DNA of 44,068 bases from Streptomyces catenulae (GCF_000718015.1 NZ_JODY01000045.1:1-44068); one strand, 5' to 3'. Positions 22,934 through 32,858 are shown, numbered from the stretch's first letter. A program made the numbers and translations. The notes: generated by a model from the sequence alone, not told the origin.

Positions 22934-24346
22934 CTACCGGCGGACCTCCTCCTCCTGCGGGGCCGCTCGCCGGGGCCGCTTGGGCAACACCCGCAGCGCC
23001 TCACCGACGTCGGCGACCTCCAGCACCCGCATCCCGTCGGGGATCTTGCCCGGATCGGACGGCACCAGCGCATGGGTGAAGCCGAGCCGCGCCGCCTCGG
23101 CGAGCCGCCGCTGGACGCCGGTGACCCGGCGGACCTCCCCGGCGAGCCCGACCTCCCCGATGGCGACGAGGTTCTTCGGCAGCGGGGTGTCGCTCGCGGC
23201 GCTGGCCAGGGCGAGCGCCACCGCGAGGTCGGCGGCGGGCTCGGTGAGCTTCACCCCGCCGACGGTGGCGCTGTAGATGTCGCGCTTGCCCAGGGCGCTG
23301 ATCCGGCCGCGCTGTTCGAGGACGGCGAGCATCATCGAGACGCGGGAGGTCTCCAGGCCGGAGGTGGTCCGCCGGGGCGAGGGGATCTGCGAGTCGACGG
23401 TGAGCGCCTGCACTTCGGCGACGAGCGGACGGCGCCCCTCCAGGGTGACGGTCAGACAGGTGCCGGGCACCGGCTCGGCGCGGCGGGTCAGGAAGAGGCC
23501 GGAGGGGTCGGCGAGCCCGGTGATGCCCTCGTCGTGCAGCTCGAAGCAGCCGACCTCGTCGGTGGTGCCGTAGCGGTTCTTGACGCCGCGGACCAGCCGC
23601 AGCCGGGCGTGCCGGTCGCCCTCGAACTGCAGGACCACATCGACGAGATGCTCCAGCAGCCGAGGGCCCGCGATGGCGCCGTCCTTGGTGACATGGCCGA
23701 CGAGGAGGGTGGCCATTCCGCGCTCCTTGGAGGCGCGGATGAGGGCCCCGGCGACCTCGCGGACCTGCGCCATGCCGCCGGGGGCGCCGTCGATCTCCGG
23801 GGAGGCGACGGTCTGCACGGAGTCGAGGACCAGCAGCGAGGGCTTGACGCTGTCGAGGTGGCCGAGGACGGCGGAGAGATCGGTCTCGGCGGCCAGGTAG
23901 AGGTCGTCGCTGAGCGCGCCGATGCGGTCGGCGCGCAGCCGGACCTGGCTCGCGGACTCCTCGCCGGTGACGTACAGGGTGCGGTGCGCGTCGGACGCCG
24001 CCTTGGCGGCGACGTCCAGCAGGAGGGTGGACTTGCCGACGCCGGGCTCCCCGGCGAGCAGCACGACGGCGCCCGGGACGAGGCCGCCGCCGAGCACGCG
24101 GTCCAGCTCGGGCACGCCGGTGGAGCGGGCGGTGGCCCGGCGGCCGTCGACCTGGCCGATCGGGACGGCGGCGGTGGTGACCCGGCCGGGCGCGGTGGTG
24201 CGGACCGCCCCGGCGCCGCCGGTCTCCTCGACCGTGCCCCACGCCTGGCATTCGGGACAGCGCCCGAGCCACTTCACGGTGGTCCAGCCGCACTCGGTGC
24301 ATCGGTAGGAGGGACGCTCCTTGGCCGACGTTTTACGGGTTGCCAT
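22934..24346 (-). CDS. radA: DNA repair protein RadA (Sms)
   Basis: Branch-migration helicase-like ATPase of recombination repair, 470 residues. The zinc finger has Cys16, Cys19, Cys30 and Cys33 (YRCTECG...GRCPEC). The RecA-like core has Walker A GEPGVGKST (99-107), Walker B LLVLDSVQTV and the RadA motif KNRYG (256-260; Tyr for the usual Phe). The C-terminal Lon-like domain ends with LPKNLVAIGEVGLAGEVRRVTGVQRRLAEAARLGF. The start at 24346 has TACGGT 6 bases upstream and could be leaderless, although GGTGA could also serve as a weak ribosome site. It precedes disA by 131 bases. Confidence 0.97.
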   Translation of the reverse strand: MATRKTSAKERPSYRCTECGWTTVKWLGRCPECQAWGTVEETGGAGAVRTTAPGRVTTAAVPIGQVDGRRATARSTGVPELDRVLGGGLVPGAVVLLAGEPGVGKSTLLLDVAAKAASDAHRTLYVTGEESASQVRLRADRIGALSDDLYLAAETDLSAVLGHLDSVKPSLLVLDSVQTVASPEIDGAPGGMAQVREVAGALIRASKERGMATLLVGHVTKDGAIAGPRLLEHLVDVVLQFEGDRHARLRLVRGVKNRYGTTDEVGCFELHDEGITGLADPSGLFLTRRAEPVPGTCLTVTLEGRRPLVAEVQALTVDSQIPSPRRTTSGLETSRVSMMLAVLEQRGRISALGKRDIYSATVGGVKLTEPAADLAVALALASAASDTPLPKNLVAIGEVGLAGEVRRVTGVQRRLAEAARLGFTHALVPSDPGKIPDGMRVLEVADVGEALRVLPKRPRRAAPQEEEVRR

Positions 24347-24352
24347 GACGTC

Positions 24353-24358
24353 ACCGTA
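24353..24358 (-). promoter_or_regulatory. Candidate -10 box of radA
   Basis: TACGGT on the minus strand ends 6 bases before the ATG, the same arrangement seen at several other genes here. Confidence 0.35.
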
Positions 24359-24634
24359 GCGGCGGGGTGTGACAGCGGGGGTCGGCGGCGGTCGGCCGGG
24401 GCGACGGCGGACCGCCCGGCCCGGACCGCCCGGCCCCCTCGTCTCCGGCGGGTCCGGTGTCCCGGAGGAGAGGCGGGAAACGGTCCGAGGGGCCCGCCCC
24501 GGCCCCGTCACGTTCGGGAGGCTTGGGCGGAACGGGTGGTTCATGTCCCCTTTTGAGTGAGATGCTCACTCGTTAGGGTTGAATGTGCGGCCAGACGGCC
24601 AGTGCCGCTGGATCATCGCCCTACCGTCGCCGGG
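24359..24634. promoter_or_regulatory. Divergent region with an inverted repeat and -10 box
   Basis: GAGTGAG (24555-24561) and CTCACTC (24565-24571) form a perfect 7-bp inverted repeat with spacer ATG, about 65 bases before the next start. TACCGT (24622-24627) lies 7 bases before the GTG at 24635. The inverted repeat is A/T-richer than its surroundings and looks like an operator; the regulator is unknown. Confidence 0.5.
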
Positions 24635-26464
24635 GTGATGAGCAGGCCCGAGCACCCCACGCACACCACCGGCGCACACCGGTCGCGCAGCGGCGCTTCG
24701 CATCGGAGCAGGCCGCAGCACCCCGGCCGACCGGTGCCCTCCGACCGTCCCGAGCAGGCCGTCCGCCCCGAGCGGTCGGTCCGCGTCGCCTGGCCCGTCC
24801 TGGCCCCGCCCCCGGGGACCCCGGGCGCTCCGGGCGGCCAGCCGCATGCCGCGCGTCCCGGTCCCCCCGGCCGTCCCGGGCATCCCGTCCGGGCCGCGGG
24901 CTACGAGCCGTATCTGGACGGGCTGTTCACGTACTGCCTGTCCGTGCTGTGCGCGCACGGCGCGGCGGCGGCGGTGCTCGGGGAGACGCTGGCGCTCGCC
25001 GAGCGGCAGCACGGCAGACGCCCCGACGACCCGGGTCTGTACCGCCCCTGGCTCTACGCCCTGGCCCGTTGGGCGTGCCTGCGGCGGCTGGCCGATCCCA
25101 GCGCGCCGGACCCGGCGGCGGACCCGGAGTCCGGGCGGCGCGAGCTGGCCCGGTTGGCGTGGCCCGAGGCGGCGGGGATGACGCCGGAGCAGCGCGAGGC
25201 GCTGGAGCTGTCGGTCCGCCACCGGCTGCCCGCGGCGGAGGTGGCCGCGGTGCTCGGCACCGATCCGGTCGCCACCCGGGCGCTGCTGGCCACCGCCTCC
25301 TGCGAGGTGGAGCGGACCCGCGCGGCGCTGGCCGTGGTGGAGCGCGGGCACTGCCCGGACGTGGCGCGGCTGGCCGGTGGCACCCGGATGCTGCTGGGGG
25401 CGGTGCTCCGGCGGGAGCTGGTGCGGCACGTCGACGACTGCGCCGAGTGCCGCGGCACCGCGGAGTGCGCGACGGCCACCGGTCCCTGGCCGGGCACCGC
25501 ACCCGCGGCCCGGGGGACGCTGCCGCTGGTCGCGGCGCCCCGGGAGGCGGTGTTCGGGGCGCTGGCGGCGGCCCGGCGGACGCGGTCCGGGCGGGCCGAG
25601 GGGGTCGCCGGTTCGGGGGTGGCGTCCGGTGCGCGCCGGACGGGCCGCAGCGGTGGGGCAAACGGTTCTCCACGCTACGACCGCCGGGGCTTCCCGGTCC
25701 GTGCGACGGATCTGGCGGCCCGCCGGATGCGGCTGCGCAGCCGCGCGATGACGACCACGATCGTCGCCACCGTGCTGGCCGCCCCGGTGCTGGCCCTGTG
25801 GGCGGCGTACCGGGGCGCCCCCGCACCGGGTGAGGCGGAGAGCGCGCCCCCGGTGACGGCCGTCGACTCGGACAGCGGGCGGTTGGACGGCCGCCCGTAC
25901 GAGAACGCCGGGAACGCCGGGACGCCGCCGCGCCCGGCGGCGTCGGCGTCCGAGGTGCCGGGGGAGGTGACGGCGCGGGTGACCGGCGCGGACGGCGGGC
26001 GCGCGCGCCGGTCGACCGGCCCCGGGCGGCTGACCGTCACGGCGCAGCCGCGCGGCGCGACGACCGTGATCACGCTCAGCGCGTCCGGCGGCGCCCCGGT
26101 GCGCTGGACGGCGGCCGCGGGCGCCCCGTGGCTCCAGCTCAGCCGGACGGCGGGGGAGCTGGAGCCGGGGCGGAGCACGGCGGTGACCGTCGCCGTCGAC
26201 CACGACCGGGAGCCGGACGGGCCGTGGCGGACCCGCATCGTCATCGGGCCGGGCGCGACCGCCGTCACGATGGAGGGCCGGGGCGGCGACTCCCCGGGCC
26301 AGGGCCGTCCGCGCCCCACTCCCCCGGCGCCGACGCCGCCCCGTCCGACCACCCCGGCGCCGCGGCCGACCCGCCCGTCGCCGACGCCTCCGACGTCACC
26401 GGATCCCACCCCCACCGGCCCGACGCCGACGGATTCGTCGACGCCGGTGGCCACCGTGCGGTAG
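24635..26464 (+). CDS. Sigma-like / zinc-finger / TM / BACON-domain fusion protein
   Basis: A 609-residue mosaic. After a disordered Pro/Arg-rich head, residues about 89-240 look like a degenerate ECF sigma factor (LYRPWLYALARWACLRRL; MTPEQREALELSVRHRLPAAEVAAVLG). Then HCPDVARLAGG...LVRHVDDCAEC (about 239-274) resembles the HC2-type anti-sigma zinc motif. One TM helix is at about 372-392. The exported part has a BACON-like beta-sandwich (about 465-549: ITLSASGGAPVRWTAAAGAPWLQLSRTAGELEPG) and a Pro/Thr-rich tail. BACON domains usually bind glycans or mucin. The GTG at 24635 sits 7 bases after TACCGT and there is no ribosome site, so it is probably leaderless; the ATG next to it is the alternative. 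It may act as an envelope sensor; this is inference. Confidence 0.8.
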   Translation: MMSRPEHPTHTTGAHRSRSGASHRSRPQHPGRPVPSDRPEQAVRPERSVRVAWPVLAPPPGTPGAPGGQPHAARPGPPGRPGHPVRAAGYEPYLDGLFTYCLSVLCAHGAAAAVLGETLALAERQHGRRPDDPGLYRPWLYALARWACLRRLADPSAPDPAADPESGRRELARLAWPEAAGMTPEQREALELSVRHRLPAAEVAAVLGTDPVATRALLATASCEVERTRAALAVVERGHCPDVARLAGGTRMLLGAVLRRELVRHVDDCAECRGTAECATATGPWPGTAPAARGTLPLVAAPREAVFGALAAARRTRSGRAEGVAGSGVASGARRTGRSGGANGSPRYDRRGFPVRATDLAARRMRLRSRAMTTTIVATVLAAPVLALWAAYRGAPAPGEAESAPPVTAVDSDSGRLDGRPYENAGNAGTPPRPAASASEVPGEVTARVTGADGGRARRSTGPGRLTVTAQPRGATTVITLSASGGAPVRWTAAAGAPWLQLSRTAGELEPGRSTAVTVAVDHDREPDGPWRTRIVIGPGATAVTMEGRGGDSPGQGRPRPTPPAPTPPRPTTPAPRPTRPSPTPPTSPDPTPTGPTPTDSSTPVATVR

Positions 26465-26473
26465 TCGGCGGAA

Positions 26474-26521
26474 GGCTGGAACGGGCAGGTCAGCGGCTGG
26501 AACGGCGGGGTGGAACGGCCG
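26474..26521. repeat. Three GGCTGGAACGG-type elements between convergent genes
   Basis: GGCTGGAACGG, GGCTGGAACGG and GGTGGAACGG follow one another with about 20-base spacing between the BACON-protein gene and the Cys-rich protein gene. They belong to the dispersed GGAACG family. Confidence 0.75.
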
Positions 26522-26544
26522 CGTCGCCGCGGGCCGTCCCGGGC

Positions 26545-27426
26545 TCAGCCCCGGCCCGCCTCCGGAACCTCCAGCTTGACCGCCTTGCCCGAGCGGGCGG
26601 ACTCCGGCGGGGTCGCCGGGTCGGCCGGGTGCGGGGCGAGCGGGAGGGTGGCGGCCAGCCGTTCCTCGCAGAGTTCGACGAGTTTGGCGTACCCCTCCTT
26701 GCCCATCAGCTCGGTGAGTTCCGGTTCGTACGAGACGTAGACCGGGTCACCGGCGCCGTGGGCGGAGGTGGCGGAGGTGCACCACCAGTGCAGGTCGTGG
26801 CCGCCGGGGCCCCAGCCGCGGCGGTCGTACTCGCCGATCGTCACCTGGAGGATCTGGGTGTCGTCGGGCCGGTCGATCCAGTCGTAGGTGCGGCGCACCG
26901 GGAGCTGCCAGCAGACGTCCGGCTTGGTCTCCAGCGGCTCGCGGCCCTCGCGCAGCGCCAGCAGGTGCAGGGAGCAGCCGGCGCCCGCCGCGAAGCCGGG
27001 GCGGTTCTGGAAGATGCAGGAGCCCTGCCAGCGGCGGGTCTGCCGGTCGCCGTCCTCGTCCTCCTCGGTCCAGCCGCTCTCCGTGCCGACGTCGTGGAAC
27101 TGCCACAGCTCCGGCGTGAGCCGCGCCACGTGTCCGGCGACCCGCTCCTCGTCCTCCTCGTCGGAGAAGTGCGCGCCGAGCGTGCAGCAGCCGTCGTCGG
27201 CGCGGCCCGCCTGGATGCCCTGGCAGCCGCTGCCGAAGATGCAGGTCCAGCGGGACGTCAGCCAGGTCAGGTCGCAGCGGAAGAGCTGCTCGTCGTCGGC
27301 CGGGTCCGGGAAGGTGACCCAGGCGCGGGCGAAGTCGAGGCCGACCTCGTCGGCCGGGGCGCCCGCCTGGCGCTTTGCGCCCTTCTCCGCGGCTTTCCCG
27401 CGCTTCGCCTTGTTCGTCTTAGCCAC
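26545..27426 (-). CDS. Conserved Cys-rich protein of unknown function
   Basis: A 293-residue protein. A Lys-rich start ([17 protein letters not shown]) is followed by [42 protein letters not shown], whose Cys pattern resembles YkgJ/DUF3109-like proteins that bind zinc or an Fe-S cluster. Other Cys are in GSCIF, GAGCSLH, KPDVCWQ and WWCTSA. Paired Trp and acidic residues are frequent. It looks cytoplasmic. The GTG start at 27426 follows TACGCT by 6 bases, which suggests a leaderless mRNA, although GGAG lies close by. It is divergent from the Ppx/GppA gene. The function is not known to me. Confidence 0.8.
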   Translation of the reverse strand: MAKTNKAKRGKAAEKGAKRQAGAPADEVGLDFARAWVTFPDPADDEQLFRCDLTWLTSRWTCIFGSGCQGIQAGRADDGCCTLGAHFSDEEDEERVAGHVARLTPELWQFHDVGTESGWTEEDEDGDRQTRRWQGSCIFQNRPGFAAGAGCSLHLLALREGREPLETKPDVCWQLPVRRTYDWIDRPDDTQILQVTIGEYDRRGWGPGGHDLHWWCTSATSAHGAGDPVYVSYEPELTELMGKEGYAKLVELCEERLAATLPLAPHPADPATPPESARSGKAVKLEVPEAGRG

Positions 27427-27525
27427 GACTCCAGCGTACGGGCCCGGCGCACCCGGATCCGGACAGCCAGGCGCACACACCTACTACGCGCGCCCCCGCG
27501 CCCCCGGGGGTCCCGGGCGCCGCAG

Positions 27526-27531
27526 TAGGTT
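27526..27531 (+). promoter_or_regulatory. Candidate -10 box of the Ppx/GppA gene
   Basis: TAGGTT lies 7 bases before the ATG at 27539 and no ribosome site is present, consistent with a leaderless mRNA. Confidence 0.45.
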
Positions 27532-27538
27532 TCCCCGT

Positions 27539-28471
27539 ATGAGACTCGGTGTCCTCGATGTGGGTTCGAATACGGTCCATCTCCTGGTGGTCGACGCGCA
27601 CCCGGGCGCGCGCCCGCTGCCCGCCTACTCGCACAAGGCGGAGCTGCGGCTCGCCGAACTGCTCGACGCGGACGGCGCGATAAGCGACGCGGGCGTGGAG
27701 CGGCTGGTCGCGACCGTCCGGGAGGCCGGGCAGGTGGCCGAGGACAAGGGCGTCGAGGACGTGCTGCCGTTCGCCACCTCCGCGGTCCGCGAGGCCACCA
27801 ACGGCGAGCAGGTGCTGCGCCGTGTCGCCGAGGAGACCGGTGTCGCGCTGCGGGTGCTCTCCGGGGAGGACGAGGCGCGGCTCACCTTCCTCGCCACCCG
27901 CCGCTGGTTCGGCTGGTCGGCCGGGCGGCTGCTGCTCCTGGACATCGGCGGCGGCTCCCTGGAGATCGCGTACGGGCTGGACGAGGAGCCGGACGCGGCG
28001 ACCTCGCTGCCGCTCGGCGCGGGCCGTCTGACCAGCGGCGCGCTGCCCGGTGATCCGCCCGGCACGGACGATGTGCGGGCGCTGCGCCGCCGGGTGCGGG
28101 CCGACATCGCGCGGGTGGTGAGCGACTTCACCCGCTACGGCAACCCCGATCATGTCGTCGGTACGTCGAAGACCTTCCGGCAGCTGGCCCGGATCACCGG
28201 CGCCGCCCGCGCCTCGGACGGGCTCTACGTCCAGCGGGAGCTGGAGCGCAAGAAGGTGGAGGAGTGGGTGCCGAAGCTGGCCGGGATGACGGCGCAGCAG
28301 CGTGCCGCGCTGCCCGGCGTCTCCGAGGGCCGCTCCCGCCAGTTGCTGGCGGGGGCGCTGGTGGCGGAGGCGGCGATGGACCTCTTCGGGGTGGATGCGC
28401 TGGAGATCTGCCCGTGGGCGCTGCGGGAGGGCGTGATCCTGCGGCGGCTCGACCACCTGCCGACGCCCTGA
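27539..28471 (+). CDS. Ppx/GppA-family phosphatase
   Basis: A 310-residue member of the exopolyphosphatase / guanosine pentaphosphatase family, of the short actinobacterial type that consists of the two ASKHA-fold halves only. The phosphate-binding loops are [14 protein letters not shown] at the N-terminus and [15 protein letters not shown] in the middle; [10 protein letters not shown] is the family motif between them, and [14 protein letters not shown] begins the last part. It should hydrolyse inorganic polyphosphate or pppGpp; which one cannot be told. It is followed after 26 bases by the isomerase-like gene on the same strand. Confidence 0.93.
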   Translation: MRLGVLDVGSNTVHLLVVDAHPGARPLPAYSHKAELRLAELLDADGAISDAGVERLVATVREAGQVAEDKGVEDVLPFATSAVREATNGEQVLRRVAEETGVALRVLSGEDEARLTFLATRRWFGWSAGRLLLLDIGGGSLEIAYGLDEEPDAATSLPLGAGRLTSGALPGDPPGTDDVRALRRRVRADIARVVSDFTRYGNPDHVVGTSKTFRQLARITGAARASDGLYVQRELERKKVEEWVPKLAGMTAQQRAALPGVSEGRSRQLLAGALVAEAAMDLFGVDALEICPWALREGVILRRLDHLPTP

Positions 28472-28484
28472 GCGGTGCGGCCCG

Positions 28485-28490
28485 TACGCT
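28485..28490 (+). promoter_or_regulatory. Candidate -10 box of the isomerase-like gene
   Basis: TACGCT lies 7 bases before the GTG at 28498; no ribosome site is seen. The gene may thus have its own start besides read-through from the Ppx/GppA gene. Confidence 0.4.
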
Positions 28491-28497
28491 GTCCCTC

Positions 28498-29310
28498 GTG
28501 ACAGAGCCAGTGGTGCGCATCCCCGATGCGAAGGTCGCGCTGTCCACGGCCTCGGTCTACCCGGAGTCGACGGCGACGGCGTTCGAGATCGCCGCGCGTC
28601 TGGGGTACGACGGCGTCGAGGTCATGGTGTGGACCGACCCGGTCAGCCAGGACATCGAGGCGCTGCGGCGGCTGTCCGACTACCACGGTGTGCCGGTCCT
28701 GGCGGTGCACGCGCCGTGTCTGCTGATCACCCAGCGGGTGTGGTCGACCGATCCGTGGGTCAAGCTCCAGCGGGCGAAGAACGCCGCGGAGAAGCTCGGC
28801 GCCTCCACCGTCGTCGTCCACCCGCCGTTCCGCTGGCAGCGGTCGTACGCGCGGGAGTTCGTGCGCGGGGTGTGGCGGATGGAGCACGAGACGGACGTCC
28901 GGTTCGCCGTCGAGAACATGTATCCGTGGCGCTACCGCGACCGCGAGATGCTGGCGTACGCGCCGGACTGGGATCCGACCAACGACGACTACCGCCACTT
29001 CACCATCGACCTCTCGCACACCGCGACATCGCGCAGCGAGGCGCTGAAGATGGTGGAGCGGATGGGCGACCGGCTGGCGCACCTCCATCTCGCCGACGGC
29101 AGCGGCTCCGGCAAGGACGAGCATCTGGTGCCGGGGCGCGGCACCCAGCCCTGCGCGGAGCTGCTGGAACAGCTCGCGGGGACCGGTTTCGACGGCCATG
29201 TCGTGGTCGAGGTCAACACCCGCCGGGCGATGTCCGCGGCGGAGCGCGAGGCCGATCTCGCCGAGGCGCTGGCCTTCACCCGCCTCCATCTGGCGTCCCC
29301 GAAGCGGTAG
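28498..29310 (+). CDS. Sugar phosphate isomerase/epimerase-like TIM-barrel protein
   Basis: A 270-residue protein of the xylose isomerase-like (AP endonuclease 2) TIM-barrel superfamily. The metal-ligand regions are [51 protein letters not shown] (Glu), [11 protein letters not shown] (Asp and His), [11 protein letters not shown] (His) and HVVVEVN (Glu). Members isomerise sugars or inositol derivatives or act as hydroxypyruvate isomerase; this one cannot be placed more precisely. The GTG start follows a TANNNT box by 7 bases. Confidence 0.88.
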   Translation: MTEPVVRIPDAKVALSTASVYPESTATAFEIAARLGYDGVEVMVWTDPVSQDIEALRRLSDYHGVPVLAVHAPCLLITQRVWSTDPWVKLQRAKNAAEKLGASTVVVHPPFRWQRSYAREFVRGVWRMEHETDVRFAVENMYPWRYRDREMLAYAPDWDPTNDDYRHFTIDLSHTATSRSEALKMVERMGDRLAHLHLADGSGSGKDEHLVPGRGTQPCAELLEQLAGTGFDGHVVVEVNTRRAMSAAEREADLAEALAFTRLHLASPKR

Positions 29311-29552
29311 GGCGACGCCGCCGCGGGACCGGCCGCACCGGCCCCGGGAACCCGTCCGCGCCCGTCCGCACTCCGGTCACCCGTCTCACCATGCGGAGGA
29401 CTTGTCCGGATCGCGGATCGGCAGCGTACTCTCGGGATGAGCTGATACAGGACGGCTGATGTACGACGCCGCCGGTACGGAGCAGGGCGGATGCCCTCCT
29501 TCCGGTGCCGCAGCGGCGGTCGTCCGAGACGATCCCCTAGGGAGTGACCATC
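29311..29552. other. Leader region upstream of ilvD
   Basis: No gene is seen. I looked for a leader peptide rich in Leu, Ile or Val codons followed by a hairpin and did not find one. The ilvD promoter should lie here, but no site is clear. Confidence 0.35.
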
Positions 29553-31391
29553 GTGCCCGAGCTGAGGTCCCGCACCGTTACCCATGGCCGCAACATGGCC
29601 GGCGCCCGAGCCCTTATGCAGGCCAGCGGCGTAGCGCGGGAGGACTTCGGCAAGCCGATCATCGCCGTCGCCAACAGCTTCACCGAGTTCGTGCCGGGCC
29701 ACACCCACCTCCAGCCGGTGGGCCGCATCGTCTCCGAGGCGATCCACGCGGCGGGCGGCATCGCCCGGGAGTTCAACACCATCGCCGTCGACGACGGCAT
29801 CGCGATGGGCCACGGCGGCATGCTCTACAGCCTGCCGTCCCGCGATCTGATCGCCGACTCCGTCGAGTACATGGTCGAGGCGCACTGCGCGGACGCGCTG
29901 ATCTGCATCTCCAACTGCGACAAGATCACCCCGGGCATGCTGATGGCCGCGATGCGCCTCAACATCCCCACCGTCTTCGTCTCCGGCGGCCCGATGGAAG
30001 CCGGTCAGGCCACGCTGGTCGACGGCACGGTCCGCAAGCTCGACCTGGTCAACGCCATCTCCGAGGCGGTCAACGAGAACGTCTCCGACGAGGACATCCT
30101 CCGCATCGAGCAGAACGCCTGCCCGACCTGCGGTTCCTGTTCCGGCATGTTCACCGCCAACTCCATGAACTGCCTGACCGAGGCGATCGGTCTGGCCCTG
30201 CCCGGCAACGGCTCCGTCCTCGCCACCCACACCGCCCGCAAGGCGCTGTACGAGAACGCCGGACGCACCGTCGTCGAGATCACCAAGCGCCGCTACGAGC
30301 AGGACGACACCACCGTCCTGCCGCGCTCCGTCGGCTCCCGTGCCGCGTTCGAGAACGCCGTCGCGCTCGACATCGCCATGGGCGGCTCGACCAACACGAT
30401 CCTGCACCTGCTCGCCGCCGCCCAGGAGGCCGAGCTGGACTTCGACATGAAGAAGATCGACGAGCTGTCGCGGAAGCTGCCGTGCCTGTCGAAGGTCGCC
30501 CCGAACGGCGCGTACTACATGGAGGACGTGCACCGCGCGGGCGGCATCCCCGCCATCCTCGGCGAGCTGTACCGCGCCGGGCTGCTCAACGAGGACGTCC
30601 ACACCGTCCACTCCTCCTCGCTCGCCGACTGGCTGAAGAACTGGGACATCCGCGGCGGTTCCCCGTCCGCGGAGGCGACCGAGCTGTTCCACGCGGCGCC
30701 CGGCTGCGTCCGCTCCGCGAAGGCGTTCTCCCAGTCGGAGCGGTGGGAGTCGCTCGACACCGACGCGGCGAACGGCTGCATCCGCGACATCGAGCACGCC
30801 TACTCCACCGAGGGCGGGCTGGCGATTCTCTACGGCAACCTCGCCGTGGACGGCTGCGTCGTGAAGACCGCCGGTGTCGACGAGTCGATCTGGACGTTCG
30901 AGGGCCCCGCCGTGGTCTGCGAGTCCCAGGAAGCCGCGGTCGACGCGATCCTGAAGAAGCAGGTCAAGGAGGGTGACGTCGTCGTCATCCGCTACGAGGG
31001 CCCCAAGGGTGGCCCGGGTATGCAGGAGATGCTGTACCCGACGTCGTTCCTCAAGGGGCGCGGTCTGGGCAAGGCGTGCGCGCTCGTCACCGACGGCCGG
31101 TTCTCCGGCGGCACCTCGGGGCTCTCCATCGGCCACGCCTCCCCGGAGGCGGCGTCCGGCGGCACCATCGCCCTCGTCGAGAACGGCGACCGCATCCGCA
31201 TCGACATCCCGAACCGCTCCATCGAACTCCTCGTCCCCGACACGGAGCTGGAGTCCCGCCGTCTGGCCCTGGGCGGCGTCTACGCCCCCAAGGACCGCGA
31301 CCGCAAGGTCTCCCAGGCGCTCCGTGCGTACGCCGCGATGGCCACCAGCGCGGACAAGGGCGCGGTGCGCGACGTCAGCAAGCTGGGCTGA
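29553..31391 (+). CDS. ilvD: Dihydroxy-acid dehydratase
   Basis: Third common step of isoleucine and valine synthesis, dehydrating 2,3-dihydroxy-3-methylbutanoate to 2-oxoisovalerate (and the isoleucine analogue); 612 residues, full length. The Fe-S cluster Cys are in [12 protein letters not shown] and [17 protein letters not shown], and the metal-binding Asp is in [11 protein letters not shown]. The C-terminal block [20 protein letters not shown] and [21 protein letters not shown] is highly conserved. The GTG at 29553 has AGGGAG at good spacing; a GTG at 29544 in the same frame overlaps that site and is less likely. Its codons are more C-ending than those of the leftmost genes, as expected for a well-expressed gene. 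Confidence 0.97.
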   Translation: MPELRSRTVTHGRNMAGARALMQASGVAREDFGKPIIAVANSFTEFVPGHTHLQPVGRIVSEAIHAAGGIAREFNTIAVDDGIAMGHGGMLYSLPSRDLIADSVEYMVEAHCADALICISNCDKITPGMLMAAMRLNIPTVFVSGGPMEAGQATLVDGTVRKLDLVNAISEAVNENVSDEDILRIEQNACPTCGSCSGMFTANSMNCLTEAIGLALPGNGSVLATHTARKALYENAGRTVVEITKRRYEQDDTTVLPRSVGSRAAFENAVALDIAMGGSTNTILHLLAAAQEAELDFDMKKIDELSRKLPCLSKVAPNGAYYMEDVHRAGGIPAILGELYRAGLLNEDVHTVHSSSLADWLKNWDIRGGSPSAEATELFHAAPGCVRSAKAFSQSERWESLDTDAANGCIRDIEHAYSTEGGLAILYGNLAVDGCVVKTAGVDESIWTFEGPAVVCESQEAAVDAILKKQVKEGDVVVIRYEGPKGGPGMQEMLYPTSFLKGRGLGKACALVTDGRFSGGTSGLSIGHASPEAASGGTIALVENGDRIRIDIPNRSIELLVPDTELESRRLALGGVYAPKDRDRKVSQALRAYAAMATSADKGAVRDVSKLG

Positions 31392-31451
31392 CCCCCGGGT
31401 TCGGGCCCGGACCCGAACCCGAACCTGACCCTGAACCGACGGAGTCCGTAC

Positions 31452-31485
31452 GTGTGGGCCCTCGCCTGATGGCGGGGGCCCACAC
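31452..31485 (+). terminator. Strong terminator hairpin after ilvD
   Basis: GTGTGGGCCC at 31452-31461 pairs with GGGCCCACAC at 31476-31485, and the stem continues inward through one T-G pair and CGCC/GGCG to a 4-base loop TGAT: 15 pairs in all. It lies 61 bases after the ilvD stop. Confidence 0.85.
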
Positions 31486-31940
31486 GGCGTCCGGGGCGGG
31501 GCCGCCGGAACGGTCCGGTCTACCCCTGCCCCTCTTCAGGTAACTCCGCCCCATTTACCTGGCGTTCGATTCCAACTGCGTTCCGGCGACGGATAGTTCG
31601 GCGCAAATTCCGGGCGCGAGACGGGCGGGATCACGCACGGTGGCGGGCCGCGAAATACGTACCGCCACTCCGTCCCCCGCAGCCCCTCCGCACCTCATAC
31701 GGAACGGAATGCCGCCGCCCCTGCCGCCCGAATGCCGAACCGGCGGGAAAGCAGAATCCTTTCCTGAATCCCTCCGGATTCCTGGAGAGGCTCCCGCCTC
31801 TCTCCCCCGCACGCCGCCCCCTCCGCATCCCTTCCGCCTCCCCCTCTCCTCCCTCTCCCAAATTCGAGAAATTCGACGGCCGTTCGGCGGGAATACCGCG
31901 AGGGGCGCGGCAGGAACGCGAGGGGAACGCGGCGGGGTAC
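31486..31940. other. Intergenic region after ilvD, nothing recognised
   Basis: About 455 bases without a supported gene. The stretch 31555-31880 is less GC-rich than most of the window, with long C/T runs, and its reading frames are low-complexity and lack ribosome sites. It could hold the remains of a lost gene or be simple spacer; nothing decides. Confidence 0.35.
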
Positions 31941-32852
31941 TCAGTCGGAAACGGGAAGGGACCGGCTGCTCTCCAGCACCCGGAATCCGGCGCTGTCGTA
32001 CAGATTCATCGCCACCTCGTTGCCGCCCCAGACCGTGAACATCAGCGCCGTGTCCCCGGCGGCGCGGGTGGCCTGTTCCCCCACCGCCATCGCGCCACGG
32101 CCGTATCCCTTGCCGCGCTGCGCGTCGTCCACGTTGAGGCTGAAACCGTAGGTGACGCCGGGCAGATGGCCGTGGTGGAGCCAGGCGCTGCCGACCGGCG
32201 CGCCCTCGACTTGCAGGACGAGGACGGCGTGGCCAGGGGTGGACAGGCCCTGCGGCAGCAGTTCGGCGAAGTCCTTTTCCGCCTTACGGAGGGCTTCGTC
32301 CCTGGTCAGGGCACCGGCGCGGACGATGCCGTAGAGATACGCGTCCTTCTCGGCGGCGAGCCAGCGCGGATACTCGCCCGTGGTCATCGGCCGTGCGGCG
32401 ACCGGATCGGACGACGGCTGCGGGCCGTCGAAGGTGCGGATACGCACCTGCCCCTCGACCGGATAGTCCGCGAAGAGACCGCCGTCCGGTCCGGCGACCC
32501 GGACGTTGACCCGGCGGGCACCCCGCTCGGCGCACCACGCCTCCGCCCACGACCGGGCGGCCTGTTCATGGCCCTGACCTGCGTGTACGGCATCGACCCA
32601 GAGGTCGCCGATACGGCCGGCGGCTATGCCGTGCTCGGTGGTGACACCCACCGCGACGTACCCGATCCGGGCCCCGTCGTGGCCGATCTCCGCGACGGTC
32701 CACTCCGCCGCCTTCTCCCGCTCCCGAACCTGGCCGACCCGGGTCTGCGCCGCGTCCGCTCCGAGCCTGGCGGCGAGATACGTGTCCCGCAACCGCCGCT
32801 CGAAGTCCCGCTCCCACGCCGCGCGTTCGTCCAGCACTCTGATTTCCGTCAT
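31941..32852 (-). CDS. Double GNAT acetyltransferase
   Basis: A 303-residue protein with two GNAT-type halves. The first (about 1-150) reads IGDLWVDAVHAGQGHEQAARSWAEAWCAERGA, where the acetyl-CoA loop Q/RxxGxG/A is weak. The second (about 155-303) has the clear pyrophosphate-binding loop VDDAQRGKGYGRGAMAVGE and the end NEVAMNLYDSAGFRVLESS. Only the second half is likely to bind acetyl-CoA well. The acceptor is unknown. The ATG at 32852 has TACGGT 6 bases upstream and no good ribosome site. Confidence 0.88.
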   Translation of the reverse strand: MTEIRVLDERAAWERDFERRLRDTYLAARLGADAAQTRVGQVREREKAAEWTVAEIGHDGARIGYVAVGVTTEHGIAAGRIGDLWVDAVHAGQGHEQAARSWAEAWCAERGARRVNVRVAGPDGGLFADYPVEGQVRIRTFDGPQPSSDPVAARPMTTGEYPRWLAAEKDAYLYGIVRAGALTRDEALRKAEKDFAELLPQGLSTPGHAVLVLQVEGAPVGSAWLHHGHLPGVTYGFSLNVDDAQRGKGYGRGAMAVGEQATRAAGDTALMFTVWGGNEVAMNLYDSAGFRVLESSRSLPVSD

Positions 32853-32858
32853 CGGGTC

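Noticed and set aside
29311..29552. A branched-chain amino-acid leader peptide attenuator before ilvD
   Set aside because: No short frame with clustered Leu, Ile or Val codons and competing hairpins is visible, unlike the clear trp case.
31555..32038. Small reading frames in the region after ilvD
   Set aside because: They are low-complexity, have no ribosome site and overlap on both strands; none resembles a known protein.
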